A stretch of DNA of 64,000 nt from an uncultured Sphingomonas sp. (GTDB lineage: Bacteria > Pseudomonadota > Alphaproteobacteria > Sphingomonadales > Sphingomonadaceae), in assembly GCA_913777325.1 (NCBI GenBank), contig CAJYSA010000047.1, positions 1 to 64,000 on the forward strand. The letters run 5' to 3'. Below, in pieces: positions 44,570-55,000 of the stretch. The notes under the pieces are model-generated. The model was not told the origin of the DNA. It made no database searches and saw nothing but the letters and a program-made list of their open reading frames with translations. How positions within the stretch are numbered: the first letter of the stretch is position 1; each line of letters starts with the position of its first letter. Both the position numbers and the translations under genes were made by a program.

Positions 44570-44893
44570 TTAGAGGTTTGCTTCGTCCGCGCCGCGCAGC
44601 AGGCGCGCGATCGGCGCCGGCAACAGGCTGGGGAGCACGCGCAGCACGACCCGGATCGTGCCGATGCCGGTCCAACCGGCGCAGATGCCGGCGAGCAGGA
44701 TCGTCCATACCGGCCACTGGAAATGCAGCGCCGCCGCGCCGCCGAGCGCACCGAAGGCGGGCAGCAGCGTGCACAGCACCGCGATATCGCGCCACGTCAC
44801 CGGCTTACCCGCCTCGATCTTGCGCCCGATCTTCAGCACCTGTCCGGCCGCCACGGCGAACGCCGCGAGTGCATAGGCCTGCCAATCCCTCAC
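44570..44893 (-). CDS. Holin-like small membrane protein
   Basis: 107 residues from a GTG at 44893 that overlaps the previous stop as GTGA. Three hydrophobic segments (about 5-18, 34-53, 58-80) and a basic/hydrophobic C-terminus ending LLRGADEANL fit a holin. It is placed immediately before the endolysin. No family motif is recognised; the role comes from context. Confidence 0.6.
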   Translation of the reverse strand: MRDWQAYALAAFAVAAGQVLKIGRKIEAGKPVTWRDIAVLCTLLPAFGALGGAAALHFQWPVWTILLAGICAGWTGIGTIRVVLRVLPSLLPAPIARLLRGADEANL

Positions 44894-45375
44894 AGCGTCA
44901 CCACCGCGATCCCGAGGCCGGTGATCACCAGCACGCCCGATACGAGGAAGCTGGCGGTCCGATGCCGGGAGAAGCCCGCCATCACGAACGCCATGCCGGT
45001 CACGGACAGGATCGCGGCGAAGCAATCCGTCGTGACGTCGAACCCGGTCCATGCGTCGGGCTGCGCACTGACCAGTCGGGCGGCGTCCCCCATCGACCCG
45101 AAGGTATAAGCCGCTCCGATCAGCATGCAGCCCAGGAAGAACAACGTGGCGCTCCACGGGGTCTTGATCGCGGTGACGAGATCGACGTGCAGCCGATCGA
45201 TCGTCGCGCGAAAGTGCGCGCGACACGCCCGACGATCACCGCGACACCAAAGCAAGTGCCAGAGCGCTCCCGCCGTCGGCACCAGCCAGTTCCCGGCCGC
45301 GACGGAGAAGCGAACGCCGTAGAGCATCATCGTCCAGATCGACACGACGCTGACGATATGGCCAAGCGGGGTCAT
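44890..45375 (-). CDS. Polytopic membrane protein of the lysis cassette
   Basis: 161 residues with four or so transmembrane helices (IVSVVSIWTMMLYGVRF, SATLFFLGCMLIGAAYTF, CFAAILSVTGMAFVMAGF, ASFLVSGVLVITGLGIAVV). The ATG at 45375 overlaps the stop of a 13-codon upstream ORF. It may be an accessory holin or antiholin; no family is recognised. Confidence 0.55.
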   Translation of the reverse strand: MTPLGHIVSVVSIWTMMLYGVRFSVAAGNWLVPTAGALWHLLWCRGDRRACRAHFRATIDRLHVDLVTAIKTPWSATLFFLGCMLIGAAYTFGSMGDAARLVSAQPDAWTGFDVTTDCFAAILSVTGMAFVMAGFSRHRTASFLVSGVLVITGLGIAVVTL

Positions 45376-45413
45376 CGCGCGGCCCCACAGGCCGCGACGT
45401 TCAGGCTCTTCAT
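45372..45413 (-). CDS. Short leader ORF (13 codons) coupled to the lysis membrane gene
   Basis: ATG at 45413 has GGAGAC seven bases upstream and encodes MKSLNVAACGAAR. Its stop overlaps the next gene's ATG as ATGA. The ribosome-binding site and coupling suggest it delivers ribosomes to the membrane protein gene, which has no good site of its own. It may encode no functional peptide. Confidence 0.4.
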   Translation of the reverse strand: MKSLNVAACGAAR

Positions 45414-45427
45414 GGAATGTCTCCGGG

Positions 45428-45715
45428 TCAGGGTGTCGGTGGTGAGCCGATAAAAGCGGTTTCGACGTTGCGCCGGCAGTGGCCGGGTTCCTCGCCGAGC
45501 AGAACGAAAAGGGCGTCGATCGCTGGCGCGAGAAGCCGCGCCCACCACGCCCCGCGCAGCTGACCGCGACCGACATAGCTGCTGATCGTCTCGTCGGCCG
45601 AGGGGCAGATAGTGGTCAATCCGACGACGTAGATCAGCCCGACGATCAGCACCTGTGCAAGCTGGTCGAGCGACACGAGCAGCTGTCGCGCAACCTTAAA
45701 CGCCCGTCGCAGCAT
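45428..45715 (-). CDS. Small phage membrane protein
   Basis: 95 residues starting MLRRAFKVARQLLVSLDQLAQV with one hydrophobic helix (LIVGLIYVVG). The loop CPSADETISSYVGRGQLRG is followed by WWARLLAPAIDALFVLL. This compact pattern is commonly encoded before lysis genes in phages, but no function is known to me. It overlaps the preceding gene by 20 bases. Confidence 0.6.
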   Translation of the reverse strand: MLRRAFKVARQLLVSLDQLAQVLIVGLIYVVGLTTICPSADETISSYVGRGQLRGAWWARLLAPAIDALFVLLGEEPGHCRRNVETAFIGSPPTP

Positions 45716-46226
45716 CGAGCGAGCTCCAATCGGTCTGGCGCGCTGCGACGATCGCGCCCAGCGTCGGCGCCGCGACGATCGCGTCCTTTGCGGCCAACCG
45801 AATACTCTCGATCGGCCCGGCCGCCTGTTCCCAATCCGCCTCGCGCTGGAGCACTTCGGCACAAAGCGCCTCCAGCGTCATGCCCCGTGCGCTCGCTTCC
45901 GGCTGAAGCATCGCGGTCGACGCGGCGTGATCGGCGAGCCAACGCCGCGCCGCGTTCGCCTTCAGCAGGTACGCTCCGACTTGGCCCGGCAGCGCGGTGA
46001 TGAACCGACGACGCACAAGCTCGGCCTCGTTGTCGACTTCCATCATCATCGCCGCACGAAGCGGATCAAGATTGAGGGCAGGCCACGCAGCGGTCATCAC
46101 CGCCGCCGGCACGACGACAAGGGCAAAGCCCTCCGGAACCTGCTGATAGGCAGCGGTGCCCGGCTGTCCGCTGCCGGGGTAGAACGGCTGGCCGGTGGCG
46201 AGGTCGTAGATGATCCAGTATTCCAT
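45696..46226 (-). CDS. Phage protein downstream of the tail tip (tail-fibre-assembly-like)
   Basis: 176 residues. The N-terminus MEYWIIYDLATGQPFYPGSG resembles short phage tail-associated proteins that open with an aromatic beta segment. The rest is helical (EAELVRRRFITALPGQVGAYL, LKANAARRWLADHAAST). Position right after the tail-tip gene suggests tail assembly. Function not established. Confidence 0.5.
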   Translation of the reverse strand: MEYWIIYDLATGQPFYPGSGQPGTAAYQQVPEGFALVVVPAAVMTAAWPALNLDPLRAAMMMEVDNEAELVRRRFITALPGQVGAYLLKANAARRWLADHAASTAMLQPEASARGMTLEALCAEVLQREADWEQAAGPIESIRLAAKDAIVAAPTLGAIVAARQTDWSSLDAATGV

Positions 46227-46235
46227 GACCTGTTC

Positions 46236-49200
46236 CTAGATGGCTACCCACGTCACCTTCAGGTCGATCAGAGTGACCTGGTAATAGGCTGACACGAAGA
46301 TGTTGACGTAATCTCCGTCATCTACAGTGGTATGTTGCGACCCACGGGTGACGGTTGCGGTGAAGGTCGGCGAGAAGTCTTGCTGCGCAAGCACTCGCTC
46401 GCTGCTGTTCGCTCGGGGCGAATAGCGATTGCCTTGAGGATCGGTCGCCCTGACGACAACGCCGCCATCATCCACATAGTGGGTCGTGACCGGGCGTCCG
46501 CGACTGTCGTTTCCATTGAACTGCGAGGTGTTGGCATTGCTCACGACGGAGAGCCGGTACTCGTAGATGAAGCGTCCGGTTGGCGGGATCGTTGGGACCG
46601 TGAGGCTCCATGGGACCGTGACGGTCTGTCCCTCCGCCGGTTGGACGTTGCCGCTCCACGACGCCGACACCTCACGCGCCATGCTGGCGCCGTTGAAGGC
46701 ACGCGCGGTGAGTGTGCCGTTGATCGTCAGATTGCCGTCGATCGCGCCGTTGCCCGTCAACTGCCAGGCGCCACCGAACTGATCCGACCAAAGGCTCAGC
46801 GCCGCACGCCCGTTACCCGCATCGGCAATGAGCTTTACATAGGCGCTGGCCTTACCCTGTAGGTCGACCATGACGCCGGCCTGACGGCTGACCTCTCCCT
46901 TGGTGCCGTCGTACTCGCCACGCAGCGTCGAGACGTCCCGCGCGACCACGCCGGCCTTCGCATCGGCGATCGCGGTGGCGCGATCCTCGATCTGCGACAA
47001 AAGGGTGCGCTTCAGACCGCTGTCCGTGCCGAAGTTGACCTGCGCCTCCAGCTGATCCGTTCGCGACGCCGCCGCGTACCGGTGCGGCAGATCGGCGAGC
47101 ACGTCTTCGGTGGTCTTCACGCGCGCGGCCACGGCAGGTATCGTCACGTCGATCGCCTTGCGGGATGCAATTTCCTGCGCGGAGGCAGGACGAACGCCGC
47201 AATGGAACCAGTCGACCTGCTTATATTCCATCGGGCCGAACGGAACCCAATTCATCATCAGGTGCCAGTTGTTCAGCGCACGGTCGCAATAGAACAGCTT
47301 CGACCAGCGACGACGCTTGAACCCGTAGGGGCTGATCACCTCGTTGATGTCAGGCTCGCGCGCAGCATCAAGGGAGAAAAAGCCCTCGACCGTGGCGCCA
47401 AGCCCCTCCCACGTGCCGTCGCGCAATTCCGCGTCGATCTCCATGACGAACCAGCCCGGCTCGAACCTGCACGGCGTTTGCCACAGTCCCGTCTCGTAAC
47501 CCTTCGCGACAGTCGCGCGAAGCACCCATCCGGCGCTTGCGCCGCTCGGCGGCACCCGCTCCATCTGCAACGGCTGGTTCCAAGTGCCCCAGTTATTCGG
47601 GGTCGCCGAAGGGTCTGACCAGAAGGAAAACGTGTCGTTCGCAACAAGCGAACCCGCTCGGGCGGCAATGGCCGCCGTCTCCAGGTTGACGGCGCGGCTG
47701 GCCAGTGCGCGGTCGGCATTAGTGAAGGCGGTGGTCACATCACGCGCGCTGGCGGTGATGTTGCCGTTCAGTCGTGCTTCGACATCTTTCGTTTCGCGGG
47801 CGAGCGCCGCGTCAGCCTCCGCAAGCGTCGTCACCTCGCGGCTAACCCGCGAGTTGACGGCCTGCGCTACTGCCTTGCCATTGCCGGGCGAATAGGGATT
47901 CCAGCTCGTCTGCCCCTGCCGCGCAGGACCGACGTAGGGACGCCAGAACCAGGCATAGCTGTCGAACTCGCCCTCATCGGTGTCGAGCTTGCGCATGAAC
48001 AGCCGCGCGGTGACCGCATTGGCAGGCACCTGTTCGCAGACACGACCGTTGCGCGCCCAATTCGCCGGCGAGCGCCCACCCGTTCTGCGCTCGGCGATCG
48101 TGCCGCCAGCGGAGGTGATGTAGCTGCCGCTCATATCGTAGAAATTCACCCACAGCTGCGTGTCGCAGCGATGCGACGCCGCGAAGTGGTAGAACTGGAT
48201 GAATGTGCCGCCGCCGACGGCGAAATTGTCGCTGGCCGCATCGGCATAGGCGGGGCCACCGCCCACCCCGCCGATCTGCCGGATGCCGAGCACACTCTCA
48301 CCGATCGGATGCCATGTGTCGCCGGCAAGGTCTCGATGAAAAGCTGCGATCGGGATCAGATACGCTTCGGCACGCCAGCCGGCGAGATCGTCGGTCGGGA
48401 AGTCGGTGTTGGTCAGCAGATTGCCGGCGCCGCTCTCGTAGCCCGCCTCGAACTCGTCGATGCTGCGGGTGATCGCACCTTCCCGCGAGATAGCCGCTTC
48501 GTCGACGCGCTTGATCTCCGCCCGCGCCACGCTGTCGATCGCATCGCTGCCGCCGCCACCCTCCGCGATCAGCCGGTCGACGCGGCGATTGACCGTGTCG
48601 GCGTCGGTGATCGCCCTCTCGGCCCGGTCGAATGCGTCGTCGGCAAGGCCGCGCACGAAGGTGATGCGATCGTCTGCATCATCGACCGCCTTGTTGATCG
48701 TCGGGATCGTGACGTTGTCGAGCTGGTCATGCCGCGCCTTCGCTGCATCGATGGCCGCGAGAACGTCTGTGACGGGCCGGTCACCCACATTGGTTCCGTC
48801 GGGCGCCCCGACGGTCGCGTTATCCTCCGGCTTCGTGCCAATCGGATCGGAGATCGTGTCCCACGCCACCGGCCGCTCCAGCCAGATCTCGTCAAGCGAT
48901 GGCGTTGCCACCAATGCGGGCGTAGGCGGCGGTGTGCCGGTGCGGCCGAGCGCGAAATCGTGCTTTGCCATCGTTTCGCCGCGCAACACCAGCGTGACGC
49001 CCATCGTGGCGGGATCAAGCGATCGGCGCAGCACGACCGCCGGCTGGTTGACCAGCCCGGCATCGGGCAGGTTGACCGTCAGCAGGTCGCCCGGCCCGTA
49101 CCGGCGAAGGCGCGGCTTGCACGGCAATTCGATTTCGCCCAGTTCGCGCCGGTCGAGCAGTTCGTATGCCGCAAGCTGGCGCGCCTGCGCTGGATCCTGC

Positions 49201-50453
49201 ACCAGGTCGTATTGCCGCTCCTCGCGCTTCTCCTCGCCGTCCTCCACCAGATAGGTTGCGATCTGAACCGGATCGGTGGCGACATATTCCCAACGATGCG
49301 CCTCGGAGCGATACTTCGGCACGATCGTATTGAGCCGCTGCTCCCATCCCTGCATCGCACCGACCACGATTTCGCCATCCGCCAGATCGCTCGCCGTGAT
49401 CGTATCGACGGCGATGCGCGGGGCGTTCACCCGCACGCCCAGCCGCCCACCGATCCAGCACGGCTCCGCCCCGCCGGCCGCCAGGATGCGCTTCAGATTG
49501 TCCCACTTGCTGCTGGACGGCTCGAACAGGATACCGTCACAATGCCAGTTGTTCGCCGCGCAGACGTTGTGCAGGTGGACGAACTGCTCGACGATCAGCC
49601 CGTCGATCGGAATGCCGGCGCCGAACGTCTTGCGGTAACGAGACGCGGCATTGCGCGTGTCGCGCTCGTAGATGCCGAGCGCATAGCGCAACGCCAGCAA
49701 CCCCGGCGAACGAGTGAACGCCCAGGTCGCGCGCGCCGCATCATGCCCGGCGGTATCGGAGGGCGGCGCCCAGCGGCTCGCCCCGACTCCGCCCGGATAG
49801 GTGCTATCCTCGACCGGGTTCCAGCACCGCGCGCCGCGCCACACCGCGCCCATCGGCGAGAAGCCAGACGCGAACACCTCACCATCGCGATCGAACAGCG
49901 CGTTGTAGGCGATAGCCGCCTTTCCCGAGAGACGCGCATCGGCGGCCCATCCCGGCGCGCCTCCGAATCGCAGCGCCAACGCACTCGCCTCGGTCTGCTG
50001 CCCCAACTGGTACGAGCGCCAGAGATGGTCACGGAAATAGCCGTTGGCATTCGCCACCACACCATTCTGGACCGGCACCACCGCCAGATCGGCATAGATC
50101 GCCTCCAGCCCGTCGACCGGACCACCGACCGAATGGACATCGGCGGCGAGTAGATACGGGTTCTTGACCTTTTTCAGCGTCGCGCCGTACCCGACCAGTT
50201 GCACCCGCGATCCACCATAATAGGTGCGCCCGACGATCCACGGACTGGGCTGATCCGATCCGATGGTGGTCTGCGAAACCGAACCTTGCCGGGGCGGCGG
50301 AACCGCCGTCAGTTGCGCGCCGATGCTGGCGGCTGTCGCCACCAGCGCGGCAGCCGCAGCGATCGGCTGCGCGCCGGGAATGACCATCGCGACCGCCGAC
50401 ACGACCCCCGCGATCTTCCCCACGGTGCTCAGGACGCCGCTCACAGCCGCCAC
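46236..50453 (-). CDS. Tail tip / host-specificity protein (lambda gpJ-like)
   Basis: 1405 residues. The N-terminal hydrophobic/Ala-rich segment and VGRTYYGGSRVQLVGYG, DGLEAIYADLAVVP are typical of siphophage tail-tip proteins. A baseplate-hub-like region (SKWDNLKRILAAGGAEPCWI, then YDLVQDPAQARQLAAYELLD) follows. The C-terminal half has coiled coils and carbohydrate-binding-like beta domains, ending in an exposed beta domain likely to contact the host. It determines receptor binding. Downstream of it lies only tail-accessory and lysis DNA, as in lambda. Confidence 0.85.
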   Translation of the reverse strand: MAAVSGVLSTVGKIAGVVSAVAMVIPGAQPIAAAAALVATAASIGAQLTAVPPPRQGSVSQTTIGSDQPSPWIVGRTYYGGSRVQLVGYGATLKKVKNPYLLAADVHSVGGPVDGLEAIYADLAVVPVQNGVVANANGYFRDHLWRSYQLGQQTEASALALRFGGAPGWAADARLSGKAAIAYNALFDRDGEVFASGFSPMGAVWRGARCWNPVEDSTYPGGVGASRWAPPSDTAGHDAARATWAFTRSPGLLALRYALGIYERDTRNAASRYRKTFGAGIPIDGLIVEQFVHLHNVCAANNWHCDGILFEPSSSKWDNLKRILAAGGAEPCWIGGRLGVRVNAPRIAVDTITASDLADGEIVVGAMQGWEQRLNTIVPKYRSEAHRWEYVATDPVQIATYLVEDGEEKREERQYDLVQDPAQARQLAAYELLDRRELGEIELPCKPRLRRYGPGDLLTVNLPDAGLVNQPAVVLRRSLDPATMGVTLVLRGETMAKHDFALGRTGTPPPTPALVATPSLDEIWLERPVAWDTISDPIGTKPEDNATVGAPDGTNVGDRPVTDVLAAIDAAKARHDQLDNVTIPTINKAVDDADDRITFVRGLADDAFDRAERAITDADTVNRRVDRLIAEGGGGSDAIDSVARAEIKRVDEAAISREGAITRSIDEFEAGYESGAGNLLTNTDFPTDDLAGWRAEAYLIPIAAFHRDLAGDTWHPIGESVLGIRQIGGVGGGPAYADAASDNFAVGGGTFIQFYHFAASHRCDTQLWVNFYDMSGSYITSAGGTIAERRTGGRSPANWARNGRVCEQVPANAVTARLFMRKLDTDEGEFDSYAWFWRPYVGPARQGQTSWNPYSPGNGKAVAQAVNSRVSREVTTLAEADAALARETKDVEARLNGNITASARDVTTAFTNADRALASRAVNLETAAIAARAGSLVANDTFSFWSDPSATPNNWGTWNQPLQMERVPPSGASAGWVLRATVAKGYETGLWQTPCRFEPGWFVMEIDAELRDGTWEGLGATVEGFFSLDAAREPDINEVISPYGFKRRRWSKLFYCDRALNNWHLMMNWVPFGPMEYKQVDWFHCGVRPASAQEIASRKAIDVTIPAVAARVKTTEDVLADLPHRYAAASRTDQLEAQVNFGTDSGLKRTLLSQIEDRATAIADAKAGVVARDVSTLRGEYDGTKGEVSRQAGVMVDLQGKASAYVKLIADAGNGRAALSLWSDQFGGAWQLTGNGAIDGNLTINGTLTARAFNGASMAREVSASWSGNVQPAEGQTVTVPWSLTVPTIPPTGRFIYEYRLSVVSNANTSQFNGNDSRGRPVTTHYVDDGGVVVRATDPQGNRYSPRANSSERVLAQQDFSPTFTATVTRGSQHTTVDDGDYVNIFVSAYYQVTLIDLKVTWVAI

Positions 50454-50863
50454 GCCGCCTTGAACGGCTGCGCCACGATCGGCTCGATCGGCACCAGCCC
50501 GCGCGCGAGATCGTCCGCGTGATACCCGAGCACCTTGCCACCGGCCGCGATCACGACCGCGTCGAAAGCATCGTCGCCTTCCATCAGCGCAAGGTCGCCG
50601 ATTAGCATCCCGGCGGGCGCGATCCGGGGCAGCAGGCTGTCGAGCAGCCCCATGATCCCGTCGTGCCCGGTAGCGGCCAGCGCCCGTCTCGCCCCGAGCG
50701 ACGAGCGCAGATCGGGCATCTTCGGCGGCTTATGCCCCAACGCCACCATCTGGGCGCGTGCGAGGTGCAGGCACGTGCGCCGGCCGGTCCATGAGAACGG
50801 CCGATCACGAAAACGCGCCACGACCCGCTCGGTCCGCACGCGCCGCTGTTCCAGATCAACCAC
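50441..50863 (-). CDS. Small phage tail protein (DUF6950-like)
   Basis: 140 residues from a GTG at 50863. The pattern FSWTGRRTCLHLARAQMVALGHKPP, with Cys and His in an NlpC/P60-like opening, and VIAAGGKVLGYHADDLARGLVPIE near the end matches tail proteins that precede the tail tip in this phage group. It overlaps both neighbours. Peptidase activity is not claimed. Confidence 0.6.
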   Translation of the reverse strand: MVDLEQRRVRTERVVARFRDRPFSWTGRRTCLHLARAQMVALGHKPPKMPDLRSSLGARRALAATGHDGIMGLLDSLLPRIAPAGMLIGDLALMEGDDAFDAVVIAAGGKVLGYHADDLARGLVPIEPIVAQPFKAAWRL

Positions 50864-51416
50864 GCGCTGACGCCCCGCGCGGTGCCGCCGCAGCGCCCCA
50901 CGCCACGTCGGTGGTCAGTCCGGTCGCGTTGTCCAAGCCAGCTTCTCCAGGATAAATCATGCGATGAAAGGACGGTGACAGCGTGTTGCCCTCGTTGCGC
51001 AGCATCAGTCGTTGCCCGTGCGTGACGCAGCCGATCTCCAGCACGCGCGCGCCCTTCGCGATGCGCAGCCGCATGCTGTCGACCTGCCAGTCCACCATCT
51101 GGTCGGGCTGGCCGATCACGCCGCCGTTGCGTTCGTCGATTTCTGCGACCCAAAGGCGAAGCCGCGCGCCCTGATTGCCCGGCGCCGTCAGCGTCGCGGC
51201 AGCGGTCGTGGTCGGCGGTGCCATGGTCAGCGTGCCGGCCGGCGCTTCGTCACCGACGCCCTCGGTCATCGCGTCGAAGCCCGTCAGGATGCCGAACTCG
51301 GCATCCTCGGCCAGATACAGGTCACCGTTCCACTGGACGAAGCCGCCATCGGACAAGGTGATCGTGCGATACGGCAACTCCAGCTTCATCAGCCCGGACA
51401 GCAGCACCCGCTCCAT
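50856..51416 (-). CDS. Phage tail assembly protein
   Basis: 186 residues starting MERVLLSGLMKLELPYRTIT. Beta-rich with WNGDLYLAEDAEFGILTGFD and a C-terminal MLRNEGNTLSPSFHRMIYPG. Such proteins occupy the slot between tape measure and tail tip in sphingomonad prophages, resembling DUF2163-type baseplate parts. The exact virion role is unknown. Confidence 0.6.
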   Translation of the reverse strand: MERVLLSGLMKLELPYRTITLSDGGFVQWNGDLYLAEDAEFGILTGFDAMTEGVGDEAPAGTLTMAPPTTTAAATLTAPGNQGARLRLWVAEIDERNGGVIGQPDQMVDWQVDSMRLRIAKGARVLEIGCVTHGQRLMLRNEGNTLSPSFHRMIYPGEAGLDNATGLTTDVAWGAAAAPRGASARG

Positions 51417-51417
51417 G

Positions 51418-52008
51418 TCAGCGCGCCTCCTCGATGGTGAACTCGATCGACGTCGTGTGATCGACGGCGAGGGTCCACGCCCGCTTGTCGCCGTCGACGA
51501 TCCCCTCGATCATCGGTTCGGCCAGATGCACTGCCGCTCCGTTCTGGAACGGCACCCGCAGCATTTCCGATAGCGCGATCGTCATTCCCCCATCCGCTGC
51601 GGCGACGGCATCGGCTGCGACGTTGTGAAGATAATGCTGCCCCGCCGGATCGACGATCGACAGCCAGTACCCCTCCCGCGCGACATAGCCGGGCGTCAGA
51701 CCACGCAACTTCAGCGAAAGCCCCGCCTGCCCCGCCCCATCTACGACCGGCGCAGCGGGCTGCCCCTGATCGACGAACAGCGGATACGGCACCCGTAATC
51801 CGGCGACCTGCGCGCGGATCAGGCGCGAGACGATGATACGGCCCTGTTCCGGCTCGTAGGGGGGAAACGCCAGCGCCACCATATAGTGGGAGCCTAGGCG
51901 GTTGATTCTCAGTGCCGCCGTGTTGAGCGGCGACCGCATCACCCCGCCGGCATCGACCAATGCGGGGGTGGCGGCGTTCGGCACCGCCCAGGCAGGAAGC
52001 TCGATCAT
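51418..52008 (-). CDS. Phage minor tail protein
   Basis: 196 residues, MIELPAWAVPNAATPALVDA at the start and a beta-barrel-like middle with NRLGSHYMVALAFPPYEPEQ. It overlaps the tape-measure stop (ATGA at 52005-52008) and sits in the lambda gpM/gpL region. Probably distal tail protein; inferred from position and composition. Confidence 0.6.
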   Translation of the reverse strand: MIELPAWAVPNAATPALVDAGGVMRSPLNTAALRINRLGSHYMVALAFPPYEPEQGRIIVSRLIRAQVAGLRVPYPLFVDQGQPAAPVVDGAGQAGLSLKLRGLTPGYVAREGYWLSIVDPAGQHYLHNVAADAVAAADGGMTIALSEMLRVPFQNGAAVHLAEPMIEGIVDGDKRAWTLAVDHTTSIEFTIEEAR

Positions 52009-55000
52009 GCCAGCCGCTGGCGCTGGCGAAGCGCGCTCGCCCGATTGCCCTGTCGCACCGTCCGCACCGAAACATTCCCTGAAATGCCGGTGACGCGCGG
52101 CTCGAACATCTGCCCCTCATCGACTACCATCTGCACGACCGTCTGCTGACGACTGGCGCGCAGCCCGCCGTTCGGAATGACGGTGCCGCTCGTACCGGGG
52201 GCAAAGATCTCCGGGCCGTCCTCGCCAACGACAAACCATTCGTTCGGCGTGATCGGGCCGCCGTTCTTCCGAAACCCGCCGAACGACTTGTTGAGTTCGA
52301 CCGGCTGAACCTTGTTCAGCATGTCGCTGACCGAGGCGGCCGATATCCCACCGCGCCCGCCGAACAGCCCGCTCAATCCTCCGAGCAGCCCGGCAAAACC
52401 ACCCCCGCCAGCCCCACCGCCTTCGCCACCCGCGCCGAACAGCGCGCCGGCCAGCGGTTTGATCAGCGCCTGCTGCAACGCGATCTCCAGCAGCGCGCTG
52501 ACGATCCGCTTGCCGGTCTGCACGAACACGTCGCCCAAAGACCGAGAATTCACGATCGCATCGGCGAGCTCGCGGTTCAGATCCTTTAGGGAGTCGACTT
52601 TGATCGCCTCGATGTCCTCAGCGATGGCACCGTTCGACCGGTTGATCTCACGCATGTAACGATCCGCTGGCCCTTCGGTCTGGCGCTCGATCGCCGTGCG
52701 TCGATCGGCGTAGATTTCGTCCAACATTTCCTTGCGCTTGCGGGCGTTGTCCCACTCCGCCGAGGCGGTGCTTTTCGTGGCGAGGATCAGGTCGAGTTCG
52801 GCTTCCTCCCGTTCGCGCTGGAGGTCCAGCAGCCGAAGTTCGCCATCACGCCGATCCGCCGCGTTGTCGGCAAGGTCGATCTCCGCGCGGAGCCGCTCCT
52901 GCGCCCGGTCGTTTTCCGCCGCCGCCAGATCGAAGTTTTGCTGCTCCAGCGCATTGCTGCGGTCCCGCTCGACACCCGCCCGGCGACTGGCAAGCTCGCT
53001 ATCCTTCGCGGCGAGCAGTTGCGCGCGCTTCGCTGCGGTAAGGCCTTCATCAAGCGCGCTCTGGCGGACGAACGACGCGCGTTCTTCCTCCAGCGCCGCC
53101 ATGTCCGCCTTGTAACGCGCCTCGATCCCGCCGGTCAGATCGGCTTCGGCCTGCAACTTGGCCACACGCATCTGCCCCAGTTCGTCCTGGTACTGCGCCT
53201 CGTTGCGGGCCGCTTCCGCTGCGATATCCTGCGACGATCGGCCATTGCCTGACTTGCGACCACCACCGTCTTCGAATTTGACGTCACGGGTCGCGCCCGT
53301 GCCCTTCTCGGCAGCATCGATCGCCTTATCAAGCATATCGAAACGCTTGAGCGTCTCGGCCTGCACCTGTGCGGCCTTGGCATAGTCAGCGGCGGCCTGA
53401 TCGCGGTTCGGGGCCGGGTTGAACCCGAAGAAGCCCAAGACCTTTTTGTCGACCGAGCGCTCCCAATCACCACTACCGGCCGAAATCGCCTCATACGCCT
53501 TCTGCGCGACGCTCGTAGACGCCGCGCGCGCGCGCATGCTGGCGGCGCGCGCGGCCTGAAGATCGGCGCGCGCCGCCTTGACTGCCTCGATCGCCCGGAC
53601 CCGATCGGCGCGCGCCAACGCCAGTGCTTCCTTACGGGCTTCTCCCTGCGCGAACGCCAGCTTCTGCACGATGTCGGCGCTGTTGGCGGTTGCCGTGCTG
53701 GCGGCATCCATCGCACTCGCATATTTCGCTGACGCCTGCCGCTGCTGGAACAGCAGTGGCAAAAGGATCGATAGCGCGGTGACCGCCAAACCGACCGGAC
53801 CGGCAAAGCGCAGCATCGCCACACCCATCGAGCCGACCACCGTGCTGGCACCGGCGGCGAGCAGCAACCGACCGAGAAGCGCAACCAAGAAGCCAACCGG
53901 ATTCAACAGCGCGCCGGCTGCGGTCCCGATCAAACCGAAGGTGCCCCCGAGCGCCGTGCCGCGCAGGATGAGTACGACGAAGAGCGGCAGCAATTTCGTG
54001 CCGATCAGAACCAGCGGGCCTAGCGACGCCGCCGCAAGGCCGGCAGCGGTCACGAGGTAGAAGAACGCGGGCGGTGCGGACGCGACCGTGTCGATCACTG
54101 CGGCGAAGCTGTCCTTCACCCAGGTCAGCACCTGAATCAGCCCGGCTTCGCCAATCGCGATTTTGAGCTTTTCCCATGCAGCGGCAAGCCGCTGGGTCGA
54201 AGCCGCTTCACCTTGCAGCAGGACGCCGAGCTTCTGGTCGACCGAAGCCTTGTCGATCGATGCCTTGACGCTGTCGATCCCCTTAGCGCCCGCCTGCATC
54301 AGCGCGATGGCAACCCGCATGCCGTCGGTCCCGAACATACGGGTCAGCGCGTCCTGCCGGCTACGGGCGCTCAGGCCAGCGAGACGGGTGTTCAGCACTT
54401 CCGCGACCTCGCCGAGCGACTTCATACTCCCATCGGCGTTGAAGAAGCTGATGCCCAGCTTCTCCATCGTGCGCTCCGCGTCCTTCGATGCCGGCACGAG
54501 CGACAGCAGGAACGTCTTGAAAGACGTGCCGGCATCCGATCCGCCCGTCATCAGCGGAATGACCGCCGCCAGCGCGGCGTTCATGTCCTCAAACTGATAA
54601 CCGAGCCCCCCGGCAATACCACCGACTTGTCCAATCGCATCCTTATAGCCGTCGAACGACAGCTTGGAGGCGTCCAGCGCACCGCTAACCTTGTCGACAA
54701 CCTTTGGAAGGTCGCTGGCAGAGAGGTGGAATTGCTGAAGAATATCGGTGGTCGCGTCCGCAGCACTGCCGAGTTCGGCCTGCCCGGCGACGCCCAACTT
54801 CAACGCAGCCTCCAGTCCACCGCCAAGGATGCTGGCAGCGCTCATGCCGTTCTTCGCCAGCGATTCAATCGCGCCTGCCGCCTCGATCGCGCTCTTGCCC
54901 ATCGCCGGACCGAGCAACAGCGCAGCCTCACGGAGCTTGTTCAGCTGCTCGGGGCTGGCATCAAGCATCGCCGCATGCACGTTGTTCATCGCCGCCTGAA

